This document shows positions 10,190-17,281 of a stretch of 60,339 nt of DNA, piece after piece. Source of the stretch: Fibrobacterota bacterium (GTDB lineage Bacteria; Fibrobacterota; Fibrobacteria; UBA11236). A program made the translations under genes and the position numbers. Location of the stretch: positions 1-60,339 of the forward strand of contig JAQBPN010000099.1 in NCBI GenBank assembly GCA_028287505.1. Reading direction: 5' to 3'. Numbering within the stretch: the first letter of the stretch is position 1; the number at the start of each line of letters is the position of its first letter. A model generated the notes under the pieces. That model was not told the origin of the DNA and made no database searches. It saw only the letters and a list, made by a program, of their open reading frames with translations.

Positions 10190-10206
10190 CGGGCCCGAAG
10201 GGCCCG
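10190..10206 (-). terminator. GC-rich stem-loop between repeat-lipoprotein gene and last outer-membrane gene
   Basis: CGGGCCC and GGGCCCG arms pair perfectly over 7 bp with a three-base loop. No U-tract follows on the minus strand, so this could be an attenuator, an RNA-processing site or a weak terminator rather than a classical one. Confidence 0.4.
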
Positions 10207-10219
10207 ACGGACCGCGGGG

Positions 10220-11761
10220 TTACTGGACGCCCTCTTTTTCGAACCGCAGGTTTTCCAGCAGCACGGTGCCGCCCGCCGCGCCTTCCGGCTTGGTGAGGCT
10301 GAAGGGCAGGCGGTTGAACTCCAGCTTCTGGGAGCTGGTCCAGATCAGCAGGGGCACCACGATGTTTTGCCAGCCCGTCTTGGTGGCATCGTAGCCCACG
10401 TCGATCAGGCGTATTTCCACCGCGTCGGCCAGATGCTTGGACTCGATCTTGATGCGGAGGTCCGGGACTTGGGACTGGATCGAGAACTTCAAAGCCGACC
10501 CGATCCACGAGCTCAGGTTGACGGTATCCTGCAGGCCGGCGTTGTTGATGAAGAGGAGGAATCCGATTCCCCAGGTGGCTGTGAACGTCAGCTTCCGGCA
10601 TTTGGGCTCGAGATTGCATGTGGTCACTTCCTCGCTGCGTCCGGCCAGGATGCCTTTCACCCCCGGGTCGGCGACCGCGCCCACGTCCCCGCCGTTGAAA
10701 TACCAGGTGAGGTTCCAGGGCGGCTTGGTGGCATCGATGGACGGCGTCAGCTTGCCTTTCGTCTTGTAGCCCAGGATCAGCACCGTATCCTGGTCCGGCA
10801 CGGAACAGGTGAACAGATCCTTGCAGTTTGGGTCCTTGCAATCGATGAGGCCGTCGCTGTCGTTGTCGAGGCCGTCCTTGCAGAGCAGGGTGGTGTTCTC
10901 GGCCGGATGGCACACCAGGAAATTCTCGCAGTCCGAATCCTTGCAATCGGTCAGGCCGTCCCCGTCATTGTCCTTGGAGTCCGTGCATAGGGCGGGGGTG
11001 TTTTCCACCGGGCGCTGACACATGGTGAAAGAGCCGCAGCCGGTCGTATCGGCGCAATCGATTTTCCCGTTCGCGTCGTTGTCGATCTTGTCCGTGCACA
11101 GGGAAAGGGTGTTCTCCACCAGCACCGGGGCGCCGCACATTTTCAGGGTTTGGCAAGCGGGATCCTCGCAGTCGATCTTGCCGTTGGCGTCGTTGTCGAT
11201 TCTATCCGCGCACAGAACGGTGGTGTTCTCCAGCGAGGCCGGGGCGGGTTCGCAGATTTTCAGGGGCTGGCATTGCGCGTCCGCGCAGTCGACCTTGCCG
11301 TTGTTGTCATTGTCGATCTTGTCCCCGCAAAGGGCGGGGGTGTTCTCCGCAAGGACGGGTGCCTGGCATTTCTGGAAGGCCTGGCAGCGCGCATCGGCGC
11401 AATCCACCTGCCCGTTGTTGTCGTTGTCGATTCCATCGCTGCAGCGCACCAGGGTGTTTTCCGCATTGTCGGCATTGTTCACCGTCTGGCATGCGGACAG
11501 AAAGCCGCAGGCGGGATCGTCGCAATCGACGAGGCCGTTGGCGTCATTGTCCGCATGGTCCGCGCATGTCTCGGCCGTGTTCTCGACGGGCGTGGGGATG
11601 TAGGCTTCCACCTTGCGCAGTTTGTAACTGTCCTTGTAGTCGGAAATGCATCCGGGGATCAGAAGCCCCGTCAGCAGGGCGGCGGCGCCTATTCCACATA
11701 TTCCGCCGATTGCGCCCATGGCGCTCCAAAACCCCGTGAAACGGTTGCGTCGCATGCTCAT
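10220..11761 (-). CDS. Lipoprotein with seven Cys/Asp-rich repeats and a C-terminal beta-sandwich
   Basis: 513 aa. The N-terminus has a membrane segment ending in a lipobox-like IPGC (Cys38), so the protein is probably lipid-anchored. Residues ~59-320 hold seven repeats of 35-40 residues with the pattern ENT...C.D..DND.NG..DC.D..C, close to the putative metal-binding motif of MopE-type proteins; the DNDxNG loops look like Ca2+-binding sites and the cysteines probably form disulfides. Residues ~325-513 are a beta-sandwich, carbohydrate-binding-like domain (LTWYFNGGDVG, GWQNIVVPLLIW). The start codon lies one base after the stop of the preceding gene, so translation is likely coupled to the Ig/barrel protein. 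Probably a surface or periplasmic-facing adhesin or binding component of the ExbBD-like operon; ligand unknown. Confidence 0.75.
   Translation of the reverse strand: MSMRRNRFTGFWSAMGAIGGICGIGAAALLTGLLIPGCISDYKDSYKLRKVEAYIPTPVENTAETCADHADNDANGLVDCDDPACGFLSACQTVNNADNAENTLVRCSDGIDNDNNGQVDCADARCQAFQKCQAPVLAENTPALCGDKIDNDNNGKVDCADAQCQPLKICEPAPASLENTTVLCADRIDNDANGKIDCEDPACQTLKMCGAPVLVENTLSLCTDKIDNDANGKIDCADTTGCGSFTMCQRPVENTPALCTDSKDNDGDGLTDCKDSDCENFLVCHPAENTTLLCKDGLDNDSDGLIDCKDPNCKDLFTCSVPDQDTVLILGYKTKGKLTPSIDATKPPWNLTWYFNGGDVGAVADPGVKGILAGRSEEVTTCNLEPKCRKLTFTATWGIGFLLFINNAGLQDTVNLSSWIGSALKFSIQSQVPDLRIKIESKHLADAVEIRLIDVGYDATKTGWQNIVVPLLIWTSSQKLEFNRLPFSLTKPEGAAGGTVLLENLRFEKEGVQ
10802..11587 (-). repeat. 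Seven in-gene tandem repeats encoding Cys/Asp-rich modules
   Basis: About 105-120 bases per unit; each encodes ENT-x4-C-x-D-x2-DND-x-NG/DG-x2-DC-x-D. Units are diverged at the DNA level, so they are an old protein repeat and not a recent expansion. Confidence 0.85.
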
Positions 11762-11762
11762 G

Positions 11763-13886
11763 TCAATCCTCGCGTCCGAAGGTCATGGAGAAGTCCAACA
11801 ACACCTTGGGCTTGGGGAGATCCCGGCCGAAGCCCACCTTCAGGGATGCCGTATAGCCCACCCAGCGGAAGGAGCCTTCATGGGTCAGGGCCGCGCCCAC
11901 GTTCTGCTCGAAACCGCGATCGCTGTGGAAGCGGTCTTCCAACCAATAGGCGGGGCCTATTCCGATGGCATGCCCAAGGTTGAGTCCCAACAGGAGGTCC
12001 ACCTGGAGGATCTCGTTGTCGCCGTCCCCATAGGCGTCCACCAAGCGCTCCGCATCCTCGTTGCATTTCAGGAAGCCGGCCACCAGGCTGTCGGCCTGAT
12101 CGGTTCCGGAGCGCAGGTCCTTGAGGCAGGTTTCCAACTGCTGGTTTCCCAACTGGTTCTTCTTGAAATCCTGGGGATTGAAGAGCAGGATGCCCTGCCG
12201 GGCATGGTACTGCGCCAGGTATTTGAAGAAGAAGGGATTGTCCCGCAGGCGGTTGTAGCGGCCGTCCAGGCGCAGCATGAACCCGCCATAGGTGACTCCG
12301 GAGCCTCCCCCGAAATTGAACCCCATGTCCAGGTACATGCGGTTGTTCTCCCCGGCCAGGGACGCGGGCAGGGGTTCGAATCCGGCGAAGAAGAAAGGCA
12401 GGGAGGCTTTGTCCACCTCCGTGAACAGGGCTCCCAGGCGCGCGCGCCCCAGGCGATAGAACGCATCCGCGTTGGCGCCGCCCGTAACCTGCCGGATACG
12501 CAGGTCCAGATCCTGGCGCATGGCTTCGTGGGACAGCACCCGATAGGAGACCATCTGCCGGGCCTGGTTCCCCAATTCGTCCTCGGCGGAAATCTCCATC
12601 ACGTGGCTGCCGGGGCTGCCCGTGGCCAGGGGAATCCGGCCGCCGGTCAGTTCCACGCCGCCGTTTTCCGTGCGGGCCTGGTAGCGTATGTCCTTGCCCG
12701 GTCCTTGCGCCACCGGGGTATAGAAGGAGGGTTGCCCCTCCAGCAATTCGCTGCTGTTCAAGGCGCTCTGGAAGCTGAGGGCGGAAGGCGCGGACAGGTT
12801 GAAGGTTCTTTTGTCCGAAGCTCCCAGGGGATCGGTCGCTTCCAGCCCGAAGGTCAATTGGCTCACCTGCACGGCGTCCCGGACGCGCATGGAAAAGGTG
12901 TGGGTCTCCGCGTCGAACGCCATTCCCTCGGGCAGGGAGAACGGCTTCAGCTTGAGTTCGGACAGAAGGTGATCGGGATCGGAGATGTAGGGTTGGAACT
13001 GCCACACGCCGTTGGCACCCACCTCCCGCGCGGGCTCCCCGCCGATCTTGGGCTTACCGTTCCGGGTTACCGTCAAATCGAATGCCAGTTCATCCGAATG
13101 GTGGGCCGCGTTCTGGGCCTTGACCTTGATTTTCCAGACGCCCGCCTTTTCCGGTTTGCCCACGATGGCATGGGCGCGGTCTTCCCACTTGAGGCCTGGA
13201 GGCAGGCGGGAATCGATGGAGTAGTCCAGATCGGTGGAGGGAGCGGCGCGGTCCACGGCCCATACGGTCCAGGCGAAGGGCTGATCTTCGAAGGCGCGGC
13301 GCGGCGGTTCGGAGACGATGTTGGGCTGGGTATTGGGGATCTCCGGCTTCTTGCCGCCCGGCTTCCCGATGAAGCGCAGCATGCCCAGCAGTTCGTTCGG
13401 GGCCATCACCGTCATCTTGTTGCCTTCGAAGCGGAAGCCGATTTCGGCCTTGTCCGGGACACGGCCGAAGTATTCCTCCAGGATGGTGATGAACTCGGCG
13501 CCCAGGGTATAGGCGATCTTCTCGCGGCCCTCGGCCAGATCGGCGCGGGACTTCCACACCTCGCTGCTGGATTGGGCGGAGAGCTCCACCACGGCCGCGT
13601 TGCGGATCTTATCCAGCACCCCCGCGGACTTCATGGTCTGCCACACCTCTTCATCGATAAGGATCACCTTGTTCTTGAAGCGGATAATGTCCCCGATGGA
13701 GACGCCGCGGCGGAGATCGCCGATCAGGAAAACGGGCTTGCCCTCCGCGTTGAACCGGGCGGTGAATGCGGCCTCCACCTGCTTGTCCGGGATGGACGCG
13801 ACACCGTAATGGTTGAGCGGCTCCTCGGCCTGCGCCGACAGCGCCGCGAAAAGGATCCAGGCCGCCTTTTTCGGGAAATTGCGCAT
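11763..13886 (-). CDS. Large exported protein with Ig-like domains and C-terminal barrel-like region
   Basis: 707 aa from the ATG at 13886, which gives a good signal peptide (MRNFPKKAAWILFAALSAQA); this ATG overlaps the preceding stop by one base (TGATG). Residues ~20-210 form an alpha/beta region of unknown type (GDIIRFKNKVILIDEEVW, EFITILEEYFGRVP). Residues ~215-400 contain putative-Ig (cadherin-like) domains (DYSIDSRLPPGLKWEDR, AHHSDELAFDLTVTR, LPEGMAFDAETHTFSM). The last ~170 residues have Gly/Tyr-rich strands (DMGFNFGGGSGVTYGGFML, LLLGLNLGHAIGIGPAYWL, ending LDFSMTFG) like an outer-membrane barrel. In an operon with TolQ/ExbD-like proteins, it may be the energised or anchoring outer-membrane partner. 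No named family recognised. Confidence 0.65.
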   Translation of the reverse strand: MRNFPKKAAWILFAALSAQAEEPLNHYGVASIPDKQVEAAFTARFNAEGKPVFLIGDLRRGVSIGDIIRFKNKVILIDEEVWQTMKSAGVLDKIRNAAVVELSAQSSSEVWKSRADLAEGREKIAYTLGAEFITILEEYFGRVPDKAEIGFRFEGNKMTVMAPNELLGMLRFIGKPGGKKPEIPNTQPNIVSEPPRRAFEDQPFAWTVWAVDRAAPSTDLDYSIDSRLPPGLKWEDRAHAIVGKPEKAGVWKIKVKAQNAAHHSDELAFDLTVTRNGKPKIGGEPAREVGANGVWQFQPYISDPDHLLSELKLKPFSLPEGMAFDAETHTFSMRVRDAVQVSQLTFGLEATDPLGASDKRTFNLSAPSALSFQSALNSSELLEGQPSFYTPVAQGPGKDIRYQARTENGGVELTGGRIPLATGSPGSHVMEISAEDELGNQARQMVSYRVLSHEAMRQDLDLRIRQVTGGANADAFYRLGRARLGALFTEVDKASLPFFFAGFEPLPASLAGENNRMYLDMGFNFGGGSGVTYGGFMLRLDGRYNRLRDNPFFFKYLAQYHARQGILLFNPQDFKKNQLGNQQLETCLKDLRSGTDQADSLVAGFLKCNEDAERLVDAYGDGDNEILQVDLLLGLNLGHAIGIGPAYWLEDRFHSDRGFEQNVGAALTHEGSFRWVGYTASLKVGFGRDLPKPKVLLDFSMTFGRED

Positions 13887-14428
13887 CAGTTCCGGAATCC
13901 CCGTTTGTTGATCCAATCGAGGTAGCGTTGATGCAGGTTCACGGACTCCGGGGTCTGGTTGTAATCGACCTGGTTGTCCAGGCGGAACCATTTCTTTTCC
14001 TGCGGGCTCCACTTCATGCGGCCGTGGCTGTAGCTGGGGACATTGCTGAATTTCTGGATGTACATGGAGTAGTAGGTCTGCTTGTCCACGTCGTGCCAGA
14101 CCACCATCAGGTTGTCGTTGGCGTCCGCCGCTTCCAGGAAGCGCGCGCCCCCGCCCATTTCCGAGAGGATGACGGAATTGCCGGTCAGGTCGAATGCATC
14201 CTCATACTGGCGGGCGTTCTTGTCTTCCTTCTTGTTGCCCACCACGAATGCGTAGGCTTTCTCCCAGATGGTTTCCTTCTCGGCCCGCTCCAGGCGCGCC
14301 TTGTCCAGGCTCATCATGGGCACAAGCAGCACCATGCGCAGGACCAGGATCACGACCATCACGGTGAGGGCGTCCTCGACGGCCAGGGCGGGTCCCAGAT
14401 CTTCGGCTTCCGATTGGTGGACGTGCAT
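13886..14428 (-). CDS. ExbD/TolR-like single-pass membrane protein
   Basis: 180 aa. A short cytoplasmic N-terminus is followed by one membrane helix (~20-42, ALTVMVVILVLRMVLLVPMM) and a soluble domain. Asp19 (in AVEDAL) sits at the membrane entry, as does the proton-carrying Asp of ExbD/TolR/MotB. The C-terminal ~120 residues (VGNKKEDKNARQYEDAF, WHDVDKQTYYSMYIQKF, MKWSPQEKKWFRLDNQVDY) do not resemble the usual ExbD periplasmic fold or an OmpA domain. The gene overlaps both neighbours by one base, immediately after the TolQ/ExbB-like gene. Likely the periplasm-reaching stator subunit of a proton-driven envelope machine; the assignment rests on topology, the Asp and the gene pairing. Confidence 0.65.
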   Translation of the reverse strand: MHVHQSEAEDLGPALAVEDALTVMVVILVLRMVLLVPMMSLDKARLERAEKETIWEKAYAFVVGNKKEDKNARQYEDAFDLTGNSVILSEMGGGARFLEAADANDNLMVVWHDVDKQTYYSMYIQKFSNVPSYSHGRMKWSPQEKKWFRLDNQVDYNQTPESVNLHQRYLDWINKRGFRN

Positions 14429-15687
14429 CAGTTGATTTCCGGCTTGAGGTGCCTGGGCACGGAGATCTGCGATTGCACCTCCAGGAAGGACCGGTATTGC
14501 CGCTCGTAGGCCAGCAACTCATCCATGCGCTTGGCGAACGTCAGTTGCAGGGGAGGGATTTCCCCCATGCGCTGGGCCACGTGCTGCACGAAGCCTCCCA
14601 GCAGGTCCACGTTCTTGTTCACGCCCGCCTGGGTCTCCAGGATGCGGTGCTCGGTATCCTTCATGGCTTTGGCGAACTGGTTTTCGGATTCCTTGTGCAA
14701 ACGCATCCAGTTTTCCTGCGAGCCCTGGAACAGCATGGTGATATGCTTTTGCGAACTCTCCTTCAGCTCCAGCAGCCGGCCCTGGAACTCCCGTTCCAGG
14801 TCCAGCATCTTCTGCTGGAAGGCCTGTTGCTGCATGAGGGATTTGCCCAAATCGTCCTTGCCGCCCACCTGTTCCCGGATCCAGGGCTGCAGCTCGGTGA
14901 TGCTCCATTCGTCCACGAACCCGTTCACCATTTCGAAGGTGCCGCAGATGCGCTTGAGGATCTGGATGGTCAGGAGTTCGATCAGGATGGAAAGCGCCGT
15001 GGCGATCAGGGTTGCGAGGATGGCGTACTGATCGCCATCGATGGCGCCGGCGATATGCTCGACGAAGCTGGAACCCTTCTCCGCGTTCTTGGGATCCAGG
15101 GTGAGGATGGCCTCGCGCATGGGAGGGAAGGTCATGATCAGGCCGATGAGGGTGCCCAGGAATCCCAGCTTGAGGAGGATGCGGTTGACCGAGGCGTGCG
15201 TCCCCACCTTCTTGTCCACGCTTTTCATGCGGCGCAAGGTGGCATGATCCATCATGGCGGCCATGGGAGCGGTGTCGCCTTTCATGCCGAAGAGCAGGGA
15301 GCGGTTGATGAGATCGAAGAGATGTCCGGAGACGTTCAGGGATTGCAGGCGCCCCTGCAGATCCGTGAGGGAAAGGCCGCGCGCCTGGAGCAGTACGCCC
15401 AGGGTCATTTTCACCTTCTTGAGGCCGCGCGCCAGCACGCGGAGCTGGATCAGCGCCGAGACCTGGCCGAACGCGAAGATGGCGAACATGGTGAGCAGGA
15501 AGGGGTCATGGTACCAGGACGGGATCTTGGGCGCATGCGCCGAGGCCGCATGGCCGGGAGCTCCGATTTGCAGGCATAATGCGGCCAAGGCCAGGATGGG
15601 CACGGGCAGCAGATTGGCCCAGCCGATCATCCTGCCGGTCTTCTCCGCGCTGATCCTGGCGTTGTCCAGAGGCGAATAGCTTTTCAT
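14428..15687 (-). CDS. MotA/TolQ/ExbB-type proton channel protein with coiled-coil C-terminal tail
   Basis: 419 aa from the ATG at 15687, which has GGAAG five bases ahead; a GTG at 15693 would overlap the preceding stop. Membrane helices lie at ~20-42, ~62-83, ~168-188 and ~221-243; the last two (LGFLGTLIGLIMTF and YAILATLIATALSILIELL) match the conserved core of MotA/TolQ/ExbB channels. The loop between helices 2 and 3 is cytoplasmic (~84-167). After the last helix a hydrophilic tail of ~170 residues rich in Glu, Gln and Lys (MLDLEREFQGRLLELKE, HKESENQFAKAMKDTE) should be a coiled coil, longer than in ExbB or TolQ. It would form a proton channel with the ExbD-like protein encoded next. Confidence 0.75.
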   Translation of the reverse strand: MKSYSPLDNARISAEKTGRMIGWANLLPVPILALAALCLQIGAPGHAASAHAPKIPSWYHDPFLLTMFAIFAFGQVSALIQLRVLARGLKKVKMTLGVLLQARGLSLTDLQGRLQSLNVSGHLFDLINRSLLFGMKGDTAPMAAMMDHATLRRMKSVDKKVGTHASVNRILLKLGFLGTLIGLIMTFPPMREAILTLDPKNAEKGSSFVEHIAGAIDGDQYAILATLIATALSILIELLTIQILKRICGTFEMVNGFVDEWSITELQPWIREQVGGKDDLGKSLMQQQAFQQKMLDLEREFQGRLLELKESSQKHITMLFQGSQENWMRLHKESENQFAKAMKDTEHRILETQAGVNKNVDLLGGFVQHVAQRMGEIPPLQLTFAKRMDELLAYERQYRSFLEVQSQISVPRHLKPEIN

Positions 15688-15689
15688 CT

Positions 15690-16829
15690 TCACTTCCTTT
15701 CTTTGGACCGCAGTCCGAAAATCAATTCGCCGCTCCAGGCGACCCGGAATTGGCTCCGGTCGGAACCGAAATAGGCGATCCGTCCCAGTCCCACGCTGAT
15801 GGGAATCGCCTGATCCCCCAATTGCATGGCCGTCAGGCCCACGGGGGCGAAACGATACCAGCCGCCGGGAATGAATCCGTCCGGCGTCACCACCATGCCC
15901 ATGCCCCAGGTGCCCAGGAATCCCGGCAGATCGTCGAAGGCGATGTAATGGATGGGCGCTTTGTAAATGTCCGGCGCGACGGTGACGGTATAGCGGAGGG
16001 CGCCCAGGCGGGCCTCCACGCTATGCGCCAGGGACGGCGGGGAGGTGCTCTCGAATATCTTGACGACCTTGGTTTCGCCGCCCGCCGTGCCGCGTCCGAA
16101 GTACTTGCCCCGCAAATCCGATTCCGCCCAGAAGTATTCGGGCAAGGGCAATGGCGCCCATTGCAAATGGTAGCGGACGAAATCGACTCCCAAGCGCAGG
16201 CCTCCGCCCAAGTGTCCGGCCTTGGCGGCGTAAGGCACGGAATCGGGCAATTCGCCTTTGAAGGAGAGATAATCCACCTCGCCGCCGACATACAGGAAGG
16301 CGAGCTTCTTTACGAATGCGGCTTCCGCCCTCCCCCTGCGGACCAGGACACCGCTGAAGGAATAGTCCAACCCGTAGCCCAGGGTGAGGTTTTCGTCCCA
16401 ATGTCCCAGCCGGCCCCAAAGGCCGTTCCTATCCTGGGTGCTCCACCAGGACCCGGAGCCCTTCTTCGCTCCGGCTTCGGAATCGGCAGGTTCGGCCGGT
16501 GAAATTCCGGACCCTCCGGCCGCCAACTGCGTCCGGATTTCCGGGAAATCGGCCAGCATCTCCTCGGCCCGGGTCTGGTCAAAGCGTCCGACCTCGGTCC
16601 CGTCCAGGAAAACGATCAGCACGGGGGCGGCGCCTTGCCGCATCCAAACCGTCACGCGTCCCGAGGAAAGTTTGGAGGTTTCAATGCCCAGGCGCTTGGA
16701 GACGACCGCCAGAAATCCCCGATCCGAGACGCTCACGCCCGTTCCTTGCGCCAGGGCGGGCATGGAAAGCGACGCAGAGCCAAGGGCAAACACGAAAAAA
16801 ATCGCTTGCGCGATGCGTCGGTTACGCAA
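15690..16829 (-). CDS. Exported probable outer-membrane protein, first gene of the ExbBD-like operon
   Basis: Proposed start is a TTG at 16829, preceded by AAAGGA at a six-base spacing and giving a standard signal peptide (RNRRIAQAIFFVFALG...PALA-Q), 379 aa. An ATG at 16901 would place an implausible 24 residues in front. The mature N-terminal ~90 residues form a small domain (GFLAVVSKRLGIETSKLSSG, VTVWMRQGAAPVLIVFLDG), then a Gly/Ser-rich linker and a ~270-residue region of alternating strands rich in Tyr, Trp and Gly, ending in LIFGLRSKERK, consistent with an outer-membrane barrel. It is translationally linked (2-base gap) to the TolQ/ExbB-like gene. Family not recognised. Confidence 0.55.
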   Translation of the reverse strand: MRNRRIAQAIFFVFALGSASLSMPALAQGTGVSVSDRGFLAVVSKRLGIETSKLSSGRVTVWMRQGAAPVLIVFLDGTEVGRFDQTRAEEMLADFPEIRTQLAAGGSGISPAEPADSEAGAKKGSGSWWSTQDRNGLWGRLGHWDENLTLGYGLDYSFSGVLVRRGRAEAAFVKKLAFLYVGGEVDYLSFKGELPDSVPYAAKAGHLGGGLRLGVDFVRYHLQWAPLPLPEYFWAESDLRGKYFGRGTAGGETKVVKIFESTSPPSLAHSVEARLGALRYTVTVAPDIYKAPIHYIAFDDLPGFLGTWGMGMVVTPDGFIPGGWYRFAPVGLTAMQLGDQAIPISVGLGRIAYFGSDRSQFRVAWSGELIFGLRSKERK

Positions 16830-17281
16830 GGAAAGTCCTTTCGGGATCTGTAAATGACGCCAATGTGATTTTACCAGTCCACCCAGACTGAGGAAAATCA
16901 TCGCAGTCAATATTGCGTCAATCGGACATTGATACCTTTAGGTTGCCGAAGATGCCGGGGCGGTTTTGACCCCACGGTCGGAATCATCCCGGGATTCCCA
17001 GGAGAGGGGCCCCTGGAATGGGAAACCTGAAAACAGGGAATCGGATCCGCGAGAGTGGCTTGGTGTATGGTACTTTTGGAAACTGTTTGTCGAGGCGGCC
17101 GGGGACGAATAAATCCGGTTGCATGCCTTTCCGGCTCCGCCGCTCCGGGCATAGGGACGATAATTTCCCGTTTTTTCTTCTTTTTCAGCGGAAAATCCGG
17201 GTATAAAGGGTAATAATCACATCCTATATAGGGGTCTGGTAATGGAAGATCCACGAGCAGAGGATCGCCTGGGGGGAACGG
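16830..17281. other. Intergenic region, 452 bases, divergent promoters and two hairpins
   Basis: No convincing gene is seen. It must contain the promoter of the minus-strand envelope operon and of the plus-strand giant kinase. Two adjacent hairpins occur at 16994-17019 (ATTCC/GGAAT-type arms with a one-base bulge) and 17026-17037 (CCTG-AAAA-CAGG). Close to the kinase start the DNA becomes A/T-rich (TATAAA near 17203, TATATA near 17225), a plausible promoter zone. A GGGGGGAAC ribosome site precedes the ATG at 17282. Confidence 0.4.

Noticed and set aside
12372-12382. GGTTCGAATCC, resembling a tRNA T-arm
   Set aside because: It lies inside the Ig/barrel protein gene; no acceptor stem, D-arm or anticodon arm surrounds it.
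11646-13925. 759-codon plus-strand open frame opposite the envelope operon
   Set aside because: It runs antisense across three gene boundaries of the well-supported minus-strand operon and has low-complexity composition.
13886-15687. Possible Zorya-type defence pair (MotA-like protein with a long tail plus MotB-like protein)
   Set aside because: The small partner has no OmpA-type peptidoglycan domain, no ZorC/D/E-like gene is adjacent, and the other genes are exported outer-membrane proteins.
16907-17254. 115-codon minus-strand frame in the divergent gap
   Set aside because: Contains a poly-Lys run from a T-rich promoter stretch and no domain; it would occupy the promoter of the giant kinase.
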